Below, piece by piece: positions 24,637 through 34,017 of a DNA stretch of 64,000 nucleotides. The stretch spans positions 187,321-251,320 of the forward strand of contig QHME01000004.1 of the NCBI GenBank assembly GCA_003258735.1, written 5' to 3'. How positions within the stretch are numbered: position 1 is the first letter of the stretch; the number at the start of each line of letters is the position of its first letter. This DNA is from Candidatus Melainabacteria bacterium. Lineage in GTDB: Bacteria; Cyanobacteriota; Vampirovibrionia; Gastranaerophilales; Gastranaerophilaceae. Both the position numbers and the translations under genes were made by a program. The notes below the pieces were generated by a model that was not told the origin of the DNA, made no database searches, and saw nothing but the letters and a program-made list of their open reading frames with translations.

Positions 24637-25929
24637 TTATATTTCAAATCTTTTATAAATTTCACCAATATTTTGTAAAAATGCTTGTTTGTCAAAAATA
24701 TCCTCAATTTCTTCCGGTGATAATAACTTTCTGACATCAGCATCCTTCAACAAATTAGCCTTAAAATCTCCATGATTTTGGAAGGCATCAAGCGCGTTGC
24801 GTTGAACGATTACATAAGCATCTTCCCTTGATAAACCTTTAGATACAAGTGTCAATAAAACTTTTTGAGAGAATACAATTCCGCCAAATTTGTTTGTATT
24901 TTTTAACATATTATCTTTATGCACGACAATATTTTCCATTAAACCGTTGAAACGGTTTAACATAAAATCAACAAGTGTCAGACTGTCAGGGAATATTATG
25001 CGTTCTGCTGAGGAATGCGAAATGTCTCTTTCGTGCCACAAAGGAATGTTTTCCAACGCTACAATTGAGTTTGCGCGTACAACACGTGCAAGTCCGCATA
25101 AGTTTTCACTTAATACAGGATTTTTCTTGTGTGGCATAGCGGAAGATCCTTTTTGACCTTTTCCAAAGCCTTCTTCAAGTTCCAAAACTTCTGTTCTTTG
25201 CAAGTGTCTGATTTCTGTTGCGAATTGTTCCAACACACTTGCTATTAGTGCTAAAGATTGCATGAAGTATGCGTGATAATCTCTTGCGATAATCTGCGTG
25301 GAAATTTTGGCAGGTTTTAATTCCAAATGACGGCAAGTGATTTCTTCAACTTGTGGAGAAATGTTGCTGTAAGTTCCAACAGGACCGGAGATTTGACCTA
25401 CTCTAATTTGTTCTAAAGCGTGTTCAAAATTCGCTTTCTGTCTTTCCATAATATCAATCCAAGAGCATATTTTTACACCAAAAGTCATAATTTCTGCGTG
25501 TATACCGTGAGAACGCCCAATACAGATAGTGTCTTTATGTTTTTGAGCAAGTCCTTTTAATGTAGAAATTGTACGGTTCAAATCTTCTAAAATGATTCTT
25601 CCACTGTCTTGAATCTGCAAGGCAAAAGCTGTGTCAATCACGTCAGAACTTGTCATTCCGACATGGACATATCGTCCTAAATCGCCAAGGCTTTCGTTTA
25701 CGCAGGTTAAAAATGCAATGACGTCGTGACGAACTTCTCGCTCAATTTCGTCAATTCTTTCAACTGAAAAAGTTGCTTTCTTGCGAATTTCTTCAGCAGC
25801 TTCTTTGGGAATTGTACCTAATTCTGCGTATGCATCACATACAGCAAGTTCAACTTGTAAATAATAATTAAATTTGGAGTTTAAATCCCAAATTTTTGCC
25901 ATTTCTTCTCTAGAGTATCTTTCAATCAT
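24637..25929 (-). CDS. purB: Adenylosuccinate lyase
   Basis: 430 aa. Catalyses fumarate release in two steps of purine synthesis (SAICAR to AICAR, and adenylosuccinate to AMP). The fumarase/lyase signature GSSAMPHKKNP is intact, as are the TSSDVIDTA and GRSHGIHAE catalytic segments. There is no Shine-Dalgarno: a TTGATA-17-TACAAT promoter ends exactly 6 nt before ATG, predicting a leaderless mRNA. It is not in an operon with other purine genes. Confidence 0.96.
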   Translation of the reverse strand: MIERYSREEMAKIWDLNSKFNYYLQVELAVCDAYAELGTIPKEAAEEIRKKATFSVERIDEIEREVRHDVIAFLTCVNESLGDLGRYVHVGMTSSDVIDTAFALQIQDSGRIILEDLNRTISTLKGLAQKHKDTICIGRSHGIHAEIMTFGVKICSWIDIMERQKANFEHALEQIRVGQISGPVGTYSNISPQVEEITCRHLELKPAKISTQIIARDYHAYFMQSLALIASVLEQFATEIRHLQRTEVLELEEGFGKGQKGSSAMPHKKNPVLSENLCGLARVVRANSIVALENIPLWHERDISHSSAERIIFPDSLTLVDFMLNRFNGLMENIVVHKDNMLKNTNKFGGIVFSQKVLLTLVSKGLSREDAYVIVQRNALDAFQNHGDFKANLLKDADVRKLLSPEEIEDIFDKQAFLQNIGEIYKRFEI

Positions 25930-25935
25930 AGACGA

Positions 25936-25964
25936 ATTGTAGCATGTAAAAATGATTTTATCAA
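25936..25964 (-). promoter_or_regulatory. Leaderless promoter of purB
   Basis: TTGATA (-35), 17 bp, TACAAT (-10), 6 nt, ATG. The predicted start of transcription is the A of ATG. Confidence 0.7.
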
Positions 25965-25985
25965 ATTGATAGGAAAGGATAGTTT

Positions 25986-26204
25986 TTATAGTTTAAAGTT
26001 CACTAATTCCGAGATTGATAGGTTAAAAGCCTCCGCAAGCTGGTATAGGTTTGTGTACCTGATATCAGCATTGCCTCTTTCTATTTCGCTGATTGTTCGA
26101 CGCGAAACTGATGAAATTTCTTCTAAATCCTCTTGACTTAATCCGCGTTTTGTTCGCTCATATCTTATTTTTTGCCCCAGTTGTAATAATCTATCATCTT
26201 TCAT
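25986..26204 (-). CDS. Small XRE-family regulator
   Basis: 72-aa protein that is almost entirely a five-helix XRE domain (RGLSQEDLEEISSVSRRTIS, then ERGNADIRYTNLYQLAEAF). It is divergent from the prepilin-like gene at 26308-27063, and the gap holds a 34-bp perfect palindrome. It most likely binds that palindrome and controls both genes. AGGATTAAGGA ribosome site. Confidence 0.85.
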   Translation of the reverse strand: MKDDRLLQLGQKIRYERTKRGLSQEDLEEISSVSRRTISEIERGNADIRYTNLYQLAEAFNLSISELVNFKL

Positions 26205-26221
26205 TCCTTAATCCTAAATAA

Positions 26222-26283
26222 TTGACAAAAAATAATAAATGAAGTATTGTGTTTATATGAACATTATAATGTTCATATAAACA
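26222..26283. promoter_or_regulatory. Promoter and 34-bp perfect palindromic operator
   Basis: The plus-strand promoter is TTGACA (26222-26227), 17 bp, TATTGT (26245-26250). The palindrome 26250-26283 (half-site TGTTTATATGAACATTA) covers the predicted start site, and its centre contains ATTATAAT, which could serve as a -10 on either strand. Confidence 0.7.
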
Positions 26284-26307
26284 TGATGATGTTGTACTGG
26301 AGGGCTG

Positions 26308-27063
26308 ATGAAAGATAACACGAGATGTGCTACGCACGTAAATTTGCTACCAACCAAGGCACGATTAGGATTTACTTTGGCAGAGGTTTTAATCACTCTT
26401 GGTATAATTGGAGTAGTTGCTGCGATGACAATTCCTAATCTTATTGCAAATTACAGGGCTCACCAGTTAAGTTCAAGGTTTTTGGAATCTTATTCAATTA
26501 TTCAGCAGGTGTTTAAGCAAATGGAGGCAGATGATATTTCGTTATTGCCAACTGATTATAATACAGGTTCATACTACAAAACCTTTATGAAGTATTTGCA
26601 AGCTCCTACTGATTGTGGTCTAGGTGGTAATATTGGATTAAGTGCCGGAAACAAGAAATCAAAGCCATGTTTTAATTCTAATACTGGAAATACAGATGTG
26701 CCATATAAAACTTTGGATGGAAAAACTAATGCTTTGTCCCCTTTATTTGATGATGGGCAAATTGCTTTACAAAATGGCTCTTTACTATTATTTGAGAATA
26801 ACATTATTGAGCAAAGAGTTTATGTTTCAGTCGACTTAAATGGTTATAATAATAAACCAAATCGTTGGGGGTATGATTTGTTTACATTTCAGCTTAAAGA
26901 TGGTGAATTAAAGACAATGGGGGCAAAAGGTACAGATTATCCTGATGTTGATTCGTATTGTAATAAGAGTGATGGTAACAACCGAAATGGGATAGCTTGC
27001 GCGCAAAAGGCAAAAGAAAATCCGTTAGAGTATTTTAAAGATGTTGTAAAAACTGTAAAATAG
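26308..27063 (+). CDS. Type IV prepilin-like protein under XRE control
   Basis: 251 aa. A 21-residue leader ends in Gly before FTLAEVLITLGIIGVVAA (Glu+5), followed by MTIPNLIANY and an exported domain with several Cys (TDCGLGG, KPCFN, SYCNKSD, IACAQKA). The leader is unusually long and contains its own Cys. GGAGG precedes the start codon. The divergent XRE gene and palindrome suggest tight control unlike a housekeeping pilin. Likely a minor pilin, adhesin or competence pseudopilin. Confidence 0.85.
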   Translation: MKDNTRCATHVNLLPTKARLGFTLAEVLITLGIIGVVAAMTIPNLIANYRAHQLSSRFLESYSIIQQVFKQMEADDISLLPTDYNTGSYYKTFMKYLQAPTDCGLGGNIGLSAGNKKSKPCFNSNTGNTDVPYKTLDGKTNALSPLFDDGQIALQNGSLLLFENNIIEQRVYVSVDLNGYNNKPNRWGYDLFTFQLKDGELKTMGAKGTDYPDVDSYCNKSDGNNRNGIACAQKAKENPLEYFKDVVKTVK

Positions 27064-27140
27064 TTTTGGTATCTATTTTTTTTATAGTGGTTTGTTCTGC
27101 ATTTGTTAAACTTTTCATCTTAAAATAATGTAAAACTATT

Positions 27141-27168
27141 TTGAAAAATATGATTTTTATGTTATTAT
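27141..27168 (+). promoter_or_regulatory. Promoter of efp-acc genes
   Basis: TTGAAA, 16-bp spacer ending TGT, TATTAT (extended -10). Confidence 0.5.
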
Positions 27169-27210
27169 TAGTACACTAGAAGAAAAACACTTTTTAATAA
27201 GGGGAAAAAT

Positions 27211-27768
27211 ATGATTTCAGTAAACGATTTTAAAACAGGTTTGACAGTAGAGCTAGATAATGGTTTGTGGACTGTTGTTGAGTTCTTGCACGTAAAGCCT
27301 GGTAAAGGTGCAGCTTTTGTTCGTTCAAAGTTGAAAAACGTTATCACAGGTCAAGTTGTTGAAAAAACATTCAGAGCCGGTGAAAAAGTTGCTAAAGCTA
27401 CTTTGGATAGACGTGAAATGCAATACCTATATAAAGAAGGTTCAGCTTATGTAATGATGGATAACGAAACTTATGATCAAATCCACGTTGAAGAAGCTCA
27501 AATCGGTTCAGGTGTTAAATATTTGAAAGAAAATATGAATGTAATGGTTCTTACTCATGAAGGTAGAATTATTGGTGTTGATATTCCTGCTCATGTTGAG
27601 TTGGAAGTTGTTGATACTCCGCCTTCAGAAAAGGGTAACACTTCTCAAGGTGGTACAAAACCTGCAACATTAGAAACAGGTGCAGTTGTAAACGTTCCAT
27701 TCTTTGTTGTAAACGGTGACGTTATCAGAGTTGATACCAGAACTAACGAATACTTGGATAGATGCTAA
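27211..27768 (+). CDS. efp: Translation elongation factor P
   Basis: 185 aa, three beta-barrel domains. Relieves ribosome stalling at polyproline. N-terminal loop KPGKGAAF carries Lys at the position modified in some lineages; the C-terminal signature [12 protein letters not shown] is intact. A GGGG ribosome site precedes the ATG. It is followed by accB and accC in the same direction, an order also seen in cyanobacteria. Confidence 0.97.
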   Translation: MISVNDFKTGLTVELDNGLWTVVEFLHVKPGKGAAFVRSKLKNVITGQVVEKTFRAGEKVAKATLDRREMQYLYKEGSAYVMMDNETYDQIHVEEAQIGSGVKYLKENMNVMVLTHEGRIIGVDIPAHVELEVVDTPPSEKGNTSQGGTKPATLETGAVVNVPFFVVNGDVIRVDTRTNEYLDRC

Positions 27769-27818
27769 TCTATCCTTGTTTTGGTTTTAATAAATAGTTA
27801 AGAAGGACAAAACGGATT

Positions 27819-28274
27819 ATGAAATTTGAAACAGATTATATAGAAAAACTAGCAAGAGTATTGGCAGATACAGGTTTGACAGAAATTTCTCTTGAAGACG
27901 GTGAACAAGCAATCACTTTGAGAAAAGATGTAATAGTTACGTCTGCTCCTGTGGCTGCTGCGCCAGCTCAAGTTCAAGCTGCTCCTGCTGTAGCGCCTGT
28001 TGCAGCTAGCCAAGCAGAAGTTTCTGTACCAGCTAAAAAAGGTACTCCTGTTACTTCTCCAATGGTTGGAACATTCTACAAATCACCATCTCCTGATGCT
28101 GACCCATTTGTAAAAGTTGGTTCAGATGTAAAACAAGGTGATGTTGTTTGTATCGTAGAAGCTATGAAGATGATGAACGAAATCGAATCAGAAGTGTCTG
28201 GTAAGGTTGTTGAAATTTGTGTTGAAGACGGACAACCTGTAGAATTCGGACAAGTTCTGATGTATGTTGAATAA
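27819..28274 (+). CDS. accB: Biotin carboxyl carrier protein of acetyl-CoA carboxylase
   Basis: 151 aa. Carries the biotin that moves CO2 between carboxylase and transferase in fatty acid synthesis. The C-terminal biotinyl domain has the modification site EAMKMMNE. It is joined by an Ala/Pro-rich linker (about residues 45-70) to an N-terminal dimerisation segment. AAGGA ribosome site. 129 bp before accC, with a structured spacer. Confidence 0.97.
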   Translation: MKFETDYIEKLARVLADTGLTEISLEDGEQAITLRKDVIVTSAPVAAAPAQVQAAPAVAPVAASQAEVSVPAKKGTPVTSPMVGTFYKSPSPDADPFVKVGSDVKQGDVVCIVEAMKMMNEIESEVSGKVVEICVEDGQPVEFGQVLMYVE

Positions 28275-28403
28275 TTAGGCGTCAAGCCAATGTGAAGTCT
28301 TGATTTGGCGGTGATAAGCCGACAAATCAAAGACCCAGCATATTCCGCCTTGGGGTAATAATTCTTGTCTTGGCGGAAAAGAGTAAATAAGGGATATTTG
28401 GAA
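28275..28403 (+). ncRNA. Structured accB-accC intergenic RNA (candidate)
   Basis: The spacer can form a long hairpin (GTCTTGATTTG at 28297-28307 with CAAATCAAAGAC at 28323-28334, inner GGC/GCC) and a second stem TTCCGCC/GGCGGAA (28343-28349 / 28372-28378). No T-run follows, so these are not ordinary terminators. They may set the accB:accC ratio by processing or ribosome access. Confidence 0.35.
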
Positions 28404-29762
28404 ATGTTTAGAAAAGTTTTAATTGCAAATAGAGGCGAAATTGCCGTAAGAATTATCAGAGCTTGTAGAGAACTTGGTATTCCTACAGTTGCGATTTATT
28501 CTCAGGCTGATGCTAACTCTTTGCATGTAAGATTGGCTACAGAGGCTTACTGTATCGGACCTGCAAAAAGTGCTGACAGTTATTTGAGCATACCTGCTAT
28601 TATGTCTGCGGCAATGGTTTCAGGTGCTGATGCAATACATCCTGGGTATGGATTTATGTCTGAAAGAGCTGATTTTGCAGAAATTTGTGAAAAACAAGGA
28701 ATTAAATTTATAGGACCTACAGCAGAAGCGATGAGAAAAATGGGAGATAAAGCTACTGCTCGTAAGACAATGATAGAAAACAATGTGCCTGTAACTCCGG
28801 GGACAGGGATTGTTAGAACTGTTGAAGAAGTTCAAGAGTTTGGTAATAAAGTAGGGTATCCGATTATCTTGAAGGCTACTGCAGGTGGTGGCGGAAAAGG
28901 TATGAGAGTTTGTAACAATGATGATGAAGTTCAATTGAATATGGAACTTTGTCAGGCTGAAGCTAAAAACTTCTTTGGAAATCCTGATGTTTATGCAGAA
29001 AAATTCTTGGTAAATCCTCGTCATATTGAGGTACAAATTATGGGAGACAGTTTTGGTAATGTTGTTCACTTGGGTGAAAGAGATTGTTCAATCCAAAGAA
29101 GACACCAAAAGTTGTTGGAAGAAGCTCCATCTCCTGCAATTGATGCAGAAACTAGAAAAGAAATGGGTGCTGCTGCAGTTCGTGCTGCAAAAGCTATCAA
29201 TTACGAAGGTGCAGGCACTTGCGAATTCTTGCTTGACCATGATGGCAAATGGTACTTTATGGAAATGAACACAAGAATCCAAGTTGAGCACTGTGTTACT
29301 GAAATGATTTCACAAGTTGATTTGGTTCGTGAACAAATTCTTGTAGCTGCCGGTGAAAAATTGAGCTATACTCAAGATGATATTCACCTAAAAGGTCATG
29401 CTATTGAGTGTCGTATCAATGCGGAAAATCCTGCAAAAGGATTTATGCCAAACCCTGGTACAATTTCAGGATATTTGGCTCCAGGCGGATTTGGTGTCAG
29501 AGTTGATTCTCATGTTTACCAAGATTATACAATTCCACCGTATTATGATTCAATGATTGGTAAATTGATTTGTTGGGGCAGAGATAGAAATGAGGCTCGT
29601 CGCAGAATGTACCGTGCTTTGAAAGAGTATGTTGTGACAGGTGTTGAAACAACTATTCCGTTCCACCAAGCAATCGTTGAAGATGAAGTGTTTATGAGCG
29701 GAAACTTCAATACAGGTTTTATTGAAGATTTTTACAAACGTAAAGGCTTGGAAGATAAATAA
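28404..29762 (+). CDS. accC: Biotin carboxylase subunit of acetyl-CoA carboxylase
   Basis: 452 aa. ATP-dependent carboxylation of biotin on AccB. ATP-grasp landmarks: [17 protein letters not shown] start, Gly-rich loop [32 protein letters not shown] and the catalytic MNTRIQVEH. The ATG at 28404 gives the family-standard N-terminus; the open frame extends upstream only from TTG codons. A terminator follows. Confidence 0.97.
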   Translation: MFRKVLIANRGEIAVRIIRACRELGIPTVAIYSQADANSLHVRLATEAYCIGPAKSADSYLSIPAIMSAAMVSGADAIHPGYGFMSERADFAEICEKQGIKFIGPTAEAMRKMGDKATARKTMIENNVPVTPGTGIVRTVEEVQEFGNKVGYPIILKATAGGGGKGMRVCNNDDEVQLNMELCQAEAKNFFGNPDVYAEKFLVNPRHIEVQIMGDSFGNVVHLGERDCSIQRRHQKLLEEAPSPAIDAETRKEMGAAAVRAAKAINYEGAGTCEFLLDHDGKWYFMEMNTRIQVEHCVTEMISQVDLVREQILVAAGEKLSYTQDDIHLKGHAIECRINAENPAKGFMPNPGTISGYLAPGGFGVRVDSHVYQDYTIPPYYDSMIGKLICWGRDRNEARRRMYRALKEYVVTGVETTIPFHQAIVEDEVFMSGNFNTGFIEDFYKRKGLEDK

Positions 29763-29795
29763 AAATCTGCTAAATACATCAATATAAAATATAAT

Positions 29796-29826
29796 AAAAA
29801 AGTCCCAATTGTTTGGGGCTTTTTTT
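29796..29826. terminator. Bidirectional terminator between accC and XRE gene
   Basis: AAAAAGTCCCAA / TTTGGGGCTTTTTT hairpin with runs on both sides. Confidence 0.8.
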
Positions 29827-30145
29827 ATTGGTTTAGACCTTCAAAATATTTGTAGATATAAGGTATTTGATTTTCTTTAATTTTATCAATGTTTTTTACT
29901 ATGATTTTTTTCATATCTTTTATTGTTATTGATGTGTCATAGTCAAAAAATGCTTTCATTTCGACATTCAAAATCTGTGAAATTTTCTCTAGAGTTACAA
30001 GGGACGGAAAACTTCGTCCGCTTTCTATGGTACTCAATGAACCTGTTTCAATTCCGATAAGCTCAGATAGTTTCTCTTGTGTAAATCCTGCATTTTTTCT
30101 TATTTGTTTAATTCTCTTTCCTAACAATTTTTTATTTTCGGTCAA
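29825..30145 (-). CDS. XRE-family transcriptional regulator
   Basis: 106 aa. Helix-turn-helix at about residues 8-62 (KRIKQIRKNAGFTQEKLSEL, IETGSLSTIESGRSFPSLVT), then a helical tail. The TTG at 30145 is chosen as start because GGAG lies 7 nt upstream and the N-terminus then matches the family; the longer open frame upstream lacks a ribosome site. Single gene; target unknown. Confidence 0.8.
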   Translation of the reverse strand: MTENKKLLGKRIKQIRKNAGFTQEKLSELIGIETGSLSTIESGRSFPSLVTLEKISQILNVEMKAFFDYDTSITIKDMKKIIVKNIDKIKENQIPYIYKYFEGLNQ

Positions 30146-30411
30146 TGTGTCTCTCCTATATTTATTAAAAATATAAATGACTTGTGATGTATAAATAAGC
30201 GAAATAAACTCGTCATATTGACAAAAGTACATAAATATTGCATACTATTAATAAAAAAGTTAGAATTAAATTCGTAGTTTTTGAAAAAGTATGGAGTGAA
30301 TATTATATTACCAAAGATAGAAATGTGTAGCAATAGTTTTTGTAATATAATAAGCTTGTAGTAAAGTAGGTCGGCATTGCATTGCTGACACTTAACTAAA
30401 GAAGGTAGATT

Positions 30412-31587
30412 ATGACAAAAACATACAATGATGCGGTGAAATTATTAACATCTGTTGGAAAATTTCATATTTCACTTGGACTTGACAGAATTTCTAAGAT
30501 ATTAGACCTTATTGGTGATCCGCAAGACAAATTAGATTGTATCCATGTTGCGGGGACAAACGGCAAAGGGTCTGTTTGTGCGATTTTGGCATCAATTTTA
30601 AAATATGCAGGCAAAAAAGTCGGATTATACACAAGTCCGCATATTTTCAAGTATACTGAGCGAATCCAAATCAATAATTGTCCGATTTCTGATGATGATT
30701 TTGCAAAATATGTTTTTGAAATTTCTGATTTGGCTGACAAAAATAATATTGATTTGACCGAATTTGAAATACTTACTGCTGTTATGTTTAAGTATTTTGC
30801 CGATAATAATGTCGATGTGGTTGTGCTGGAAACCGGTTTGGGCGGAAGATTTGATGCTACAAATGTTATCAAAAAAAATCTGTGTTCAATAATTACGCAT
30901 ATTGATTATGACCACACCGAGCGTCTTGGCAATACTTTGGATAAAATTGCATACGAAAAGGCTGGAATTATTAAGCCAAAATGTCCTTGTATTGCGTTTG
31001 AAGGACGAGAGGTTTATAAAGATGTTGCAGATGAAAATCATTCTTTGTTGATGCTGATTGCACCATTTGAAGATACTTCAAAGCTTGCACTAAAAGGTAC
31101 CTATCAGCAGGAGAATTTATCTTTGGCGCTTGCTGCAATTCAAACACTTTTTCCTGAAATTTCTCGAGAAACAATTGATATGGGACTAGAAAATGTAAAA
31201 CATATTTGTAGATTTCAGTATATTCCAGAGAAAAATCTTATAATTGATGGGGCGCACAATCCAAATGGCATAAATTCGCTAAAACAAAGTCTTGATATGT
31301 ATTATCCGTATGAAAAACGTAGGTTTATTTTTGGATGCTTAAAAAATAAGGATTATAAACACATGGTTCAAAGTCTTTTTGACCGTGGAGATGAAGTTTA
31401 TTTTTATCATTTCAATCATCAAAATTCTTGCACTGTCGAAGAATTGACTGCTGTTTGTCCTATTGTGGCAAAAGAATTAACACCTGATACCGAAATTGAC
31501 TTTGGTGATGGGCATTTGAATATTATTTGTGGTTCTTTTTATATGATAAGTGAATTAGTTGAACGCTTTGGGATAAATGTTTGGTAA
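30412..31587 (+). CDS. folC: Folylpolyglutamate / dihydrofolate synthase
   Basis: 391 aa, slightly shorter than E. coli FolC. Adds glutamate to folates. P-loop HVAGTNGKGSV, the SPHIFKYTERIQI substrate loop, ETGLGGRFDATN and the Mur-ligase C-domain IIDGAHNPNG are all present. AAGG ribosome site. A GTCGGCA/TGCTGAC hairpin sits in its 5' leader (about 30368-30387). Confidence 0.95.
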   Translation: MTKTYNDAVKLLTSVGKFHISLGLDRISKILDLIGDPQDKLDCIHVAGTNGKGSVCAILASILKYAGKKVGLYTSPHIFKYTERIQINNCPISDDDFAKYVFEISDLADKNNIDLTEFEILTAVMFKYFADNNVDVVVLETGLGGRFDATNVIKKNLCSIITHIDYDHTERLGNTLDKIAYEKAGIIKPKCPCIAFEGREVYKDVADENHSLLMLIAPFEDTSKLALKGTYQQENLSLALAAIQTLFPEISRETIDMGLENVKHICRFQYIPEKNLIIDGAHNPNGINSLKQSLDMYYPYEKRRFIFGCLKNKDYKHMVQSLFDRGDEVYFYHFNHQNSCTVEELTAVCPIVAKELTPDTEIDFGDGHLNIICGSFYMISELVERFGINVW

Positions 31588-31609
31588 TTAGCTTGGTATT
31601 AATTGTAGA

Positions 31610-31651
31610 AAAAACAAAGTCCTTGATAGAAATATCAAGGACTTTGTTTTT
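31610..31651. terminator. Bidirectional terminator between folC and rplT
   Basis: 19-bp stem (AAAAACAAAGTCCTTGATA and its inverse), short loop, T-runs on both strands. Confidence 0.9.
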
Positions 31652-31671
31652 GAACTTTTATAGTAATAAAA

Positions 31672-32013
31672 CTATTTAATAGCTTCAAATACTACATCAA
31701 AAGCTTCTGGGTCTTTAACTGCTAAGTCAGCAAGCATTTTTCTGTTTACAACAATGTTTGCTTTCTTGCAAGCGTTTACGAATCTTGAATAGCTCATACC
31801 GCGAGCTCTTACAGCAGCGTTGATTCTAACAATCCATAATCTTCTCATATTACGTTTTGTAGTACGTCTATCTCTGTAAGCGTATTTCAAAGCTTTCATA
31901 ACAGCGATATTAGCAACTTTGAAGATTCTGCTTCTAGCGCCGATAAAACCTTTAGCAAGTTTTAATATTTTTTTGTGTCTTTTAACACCTGCATTACCAC
32001 GTTTAATTCTCAT
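31672..32013 (-). CDS. rplT: Large-subunit ribosomal protein L20
   Basis: 113 aa. Binds 23S rRNA early in 50S assembly. Family sequence is clear: [46 protein letters not shown]. 11 bp after rpmI; AGGAG ribosome site. In many bacteria L20 also represses its own operon. Confidence 0.98.
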   Translation of the reverse strand: MRIKRGNAGVKRHKKILKLAKGFIGARSRIFKVANIAVMKALKYAYRDRRTTKRNMRRLWIVRINAAVRARGMSYSRFVNACKKANIVVNRKMLADLAVKDPEAFDVVFEAIK

Positions 32014-32024
32014 TTTCTATGCTC

Positions 32025-32234
32025 CTATCTTGAATACTTCTTGTATGGTAACTCTTTAGATACCAATGCTACGTGTGACTCAGAAACGCCAACCATCTTG
32101 AAAATTCTACGTTTTCTTGATGCTGACTTGTGTTGGAGCAAGTGACCGATACCTGCTTGTCTTTTCATAATTTTGCCTGTAGCGGTTACTTTGTAACGCT
32201 TTGCAGCTGACCTGTGTGTTTTTAATTTTGGCAT
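32025..32234 (-). CDS. rpmI: Large-subunit ribosomal protein L35
   Basis: 69 aa, basic: MPKLKTHRSAAKRYKVTATG then KRQAGIGHLLQHKSASRKRR. Start at 32234 with AAAAAGGAG upstream; the longer open frame is not used. infC, which normally precedes rpmI-rplT, is absent; the promoter is directly upstream, so the operon is bicistronic. Confidence 0.97.
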   Translation of the reverse strand: MPKLKTHRSAAKRYKVTATGKIMKRQAGIGHLLQHKSASRKRRIFKMVGVSESHVALVSKELPYKKYSR

Positions 32235-32264
32235 TTTCTTCTCCTTTTTGTTTAAAGTAGTAAC

Positions 32265-32339
32265 TAAAAAATTATAGGCATACCAAAGCCTATAACTTTC
32301 GGCTGAGTTCATTATATTATGTAAATTTTTGAAATGCAA
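32265..32339 (-). promoter_or_regulatory. rpmI-rplT promoter and leader attenuator
   Basis: The promoter is TTGCAT (32334-32339), 17 bp, TATAAT (32311-32316). The ~70-nt leader contains TTATAGGC / GCCTATAA (32272-32295) followed on the minus strand by six or more T: a complete intrinsic terminator before the first gene. This suggests attenuation, possibly by L20 or L35. Confidence 0.6.
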
Positions 32340-32411
32340 GTTTGAATTTGAGATTGTAACCGATTGTTGCGTAGAAGGTTTTATAAATTTTCTTTGTGGT
32401 ATCATGGTGCT

Positions 32412-33737
32412 ATGTGCAGTAATGATATTAGATATTATATAAAAGAACTATCAAAAATAGCAGCCCCAATTATCATGGGTAACCTTGGTTTTATCCTGAT
32501 TGGTATAGGGGATGTTTTTGTAGCAGGTAGACATTCAACAGATACATTTGCGGAAATCAGTATTGCAAATGCTATTTTAAATTGTATTTTGACGTTCGGA
32601 ATCGGTTTAGTTGCAAGTATTTCGCCATTGTTGTCAAATTATCGCGGTGAAAAAAAAGCAATTAAGCGCTATTTCTATCCGTCAATAAGGTTTGCCATGA
32701 TTTTGGCATTGATTACCTGTATATTAATTTTGGTTGCAATTCCTGTAATTCCAAAAATGGGATTTGAGCAAAAGTTAGTTCCCGGAATTCAACAATATAT
32801 GTTTATTACGGCATTTAGTACCTTCGGTGCATATTTGCATGCTAGTTTAAAAGAATTTTTGCAAGCTTTTGAAATCGTCGTATTTCCAAACGCGGTGACT
32901 ATATTTTGTGTATTTTTAAATATTGCATTAAATGTATTGTTGGTATTTGGATGGGGACCAATTCCATCTTTGGGTGTAATTGGTTTGGCGATTGCAAGTT
33001 TTACGGTACGTTACTTTATGGGTATTGCATTATTGATATATTGCTATATGAATATGAGATTTTCAAATTACCACGAACGTGGATACTACAAACACTTGTT
33101 ACAAATTGGTATGCCGATTTCTCTAGCTGTATTAGTTGAATTTGTAGCATTTAATAGTATTGCAATTTTCATGGGTAGAGTTTCAGGAGTTTATGCTGCG
33201 GCTCAAAACTTGGTATGTTCGCTGACGACTGTATCATTTATGGTACCTTTTGCAATATCAAATGCTATTGCTGTTAAAGTTGGATTTGCGAATGGATCAG
33301 GTAATGTTTTAGATTTGAAAAAATATTCATTTGTCGGAACAGTTCTTTCTGTAGGTTTTATGGCTTGCAGTGCAATTATATTTTCGACCTTTCCAAAACA
33401 AATGGTTGGAATTTTCACAGTTGATGATAATTTATTTAGAATATCAATCCCTATTATGTATATTTTGTCAATTTTCCAAGTTTTTGATGGTTTGCAAGTG
33501 GCTTTGGCTGGAATTTGTAAAGGTATCAAACAGACAAACATTGTATTGTTGGCAAACTTTTTAGCTTATTGGTGTGTGTCAATTCCTGTAGGATATACTT
33601 TGGCTTTTAAGTTTAATTTCAACTTGAAAGGTTTTTGGCTAGGGTTGGTTTTTGCCGCAGTAATTTTGTGCGCAATCATGATTTTCAAATTGAAAAAATA
33701 TTACGATAATACCTACAAAAACAAGAACTTTGCATAA
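32412..33737 (+). CDS. MATE-family efflux transporter
   Basis: 441 aa with 12 predicted membrane helices. MATE proteins export drugs or metabolites using Na+ or H+. Family features are the start IAAPIIMGNLGFILIGIGD and the pseudo-repeat beginning LLQIGMPISLAVLVEF. There is no Shine-Dalgarno. An extended -10 (TGG-TATCAT, 32400-32405) ends 6 nt before ATG, predicting a leaderless mRNA. Divergent from rpmI-rplT. Confidence 0.9.
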   Translation: MCSNDIRYYIKELSKIAAPIIMGNLGFILIGIGDVFVAGRHSTDTFAEISIANAILNCILTFGIGLVASISPLLSNYRGEKKAIKRYFYPSIRFAMILALITCILILVAIPVIPKMGFEQKLVPGIQQYMFITAFSTFGAYLHASLKEFLQAFEIVVFPNAVTIFCVFLNIALNVLLVFGWGPIPSLGVIGLAIASFTVRYFMGIALLIYCYMNMRFSNYHERGYYKHLLQIGMPISLAVLVEFVAFNSIAIFMGRVSGVYAAAQNLVCSLTTVSFMVPFAISNAIAVKVGFANGSGNVLDLKKYSFVGTVLSVGFMACSAIIFSTFPKQMVGIFTVDDNLFRISIPIMYILSIFQVFDGLQVALAGICKGIKQTNIVLLANFLAYWCVSIPVGYTLAFKFNFNLKGFWLGLVFAAVILCAIMIFKLKKYYDNTYKNKNFA

Positions 33738-33805
33738 TAAAGTCCTTGTTCAAAATGGTAACTATATACTTAAAAAGTACGCAAGTAAAATGCGCATTTT
33801 TTGTA

Positions 33806-33940
33806 TTATAAAACAAAGAATAAAAGAGTGAACATGCAGCCAAGAGATGCAGCACTGAATAGAAACCAAGTATGCATTACAGGATGTTGATAAGACCATA
33901 TTTCTTTAATTGTGCCTGTGGCATTGTTAATAATTTGCAT
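33806..33940 (-). CDS. Small single-pass membrane protein (44 aa)
   Basis: ORF with an excellent ribosome site (GGAGAG, 8 nt, ATG). The protein has a polar N-terminus (MQIINNATGTIKEIWSYQH) followed by one hydrophobic helix to the end (WFLFSAASLGCMFTLLFFVL). It sits alone in a 315-bp gap between MATE and the U32 gene, and a short AAAATGCGCATTTT dyad follows its stop. Unknown function; a lineage-specific micro-protein is likely. Confidence 0.6.
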   Translation of the reverse strand: MQIINNATGTIKEIWSYQHPVMHTWFLFSAASLGCMFTLLFFVL

Positions 33941-34017
33941 GTTGCGTTCTCTCCAAAAACTGATATTTTATATATTCTATTTTCCATATTTAAAAGAAAT
34001 CGACATCACCTGTTTGG

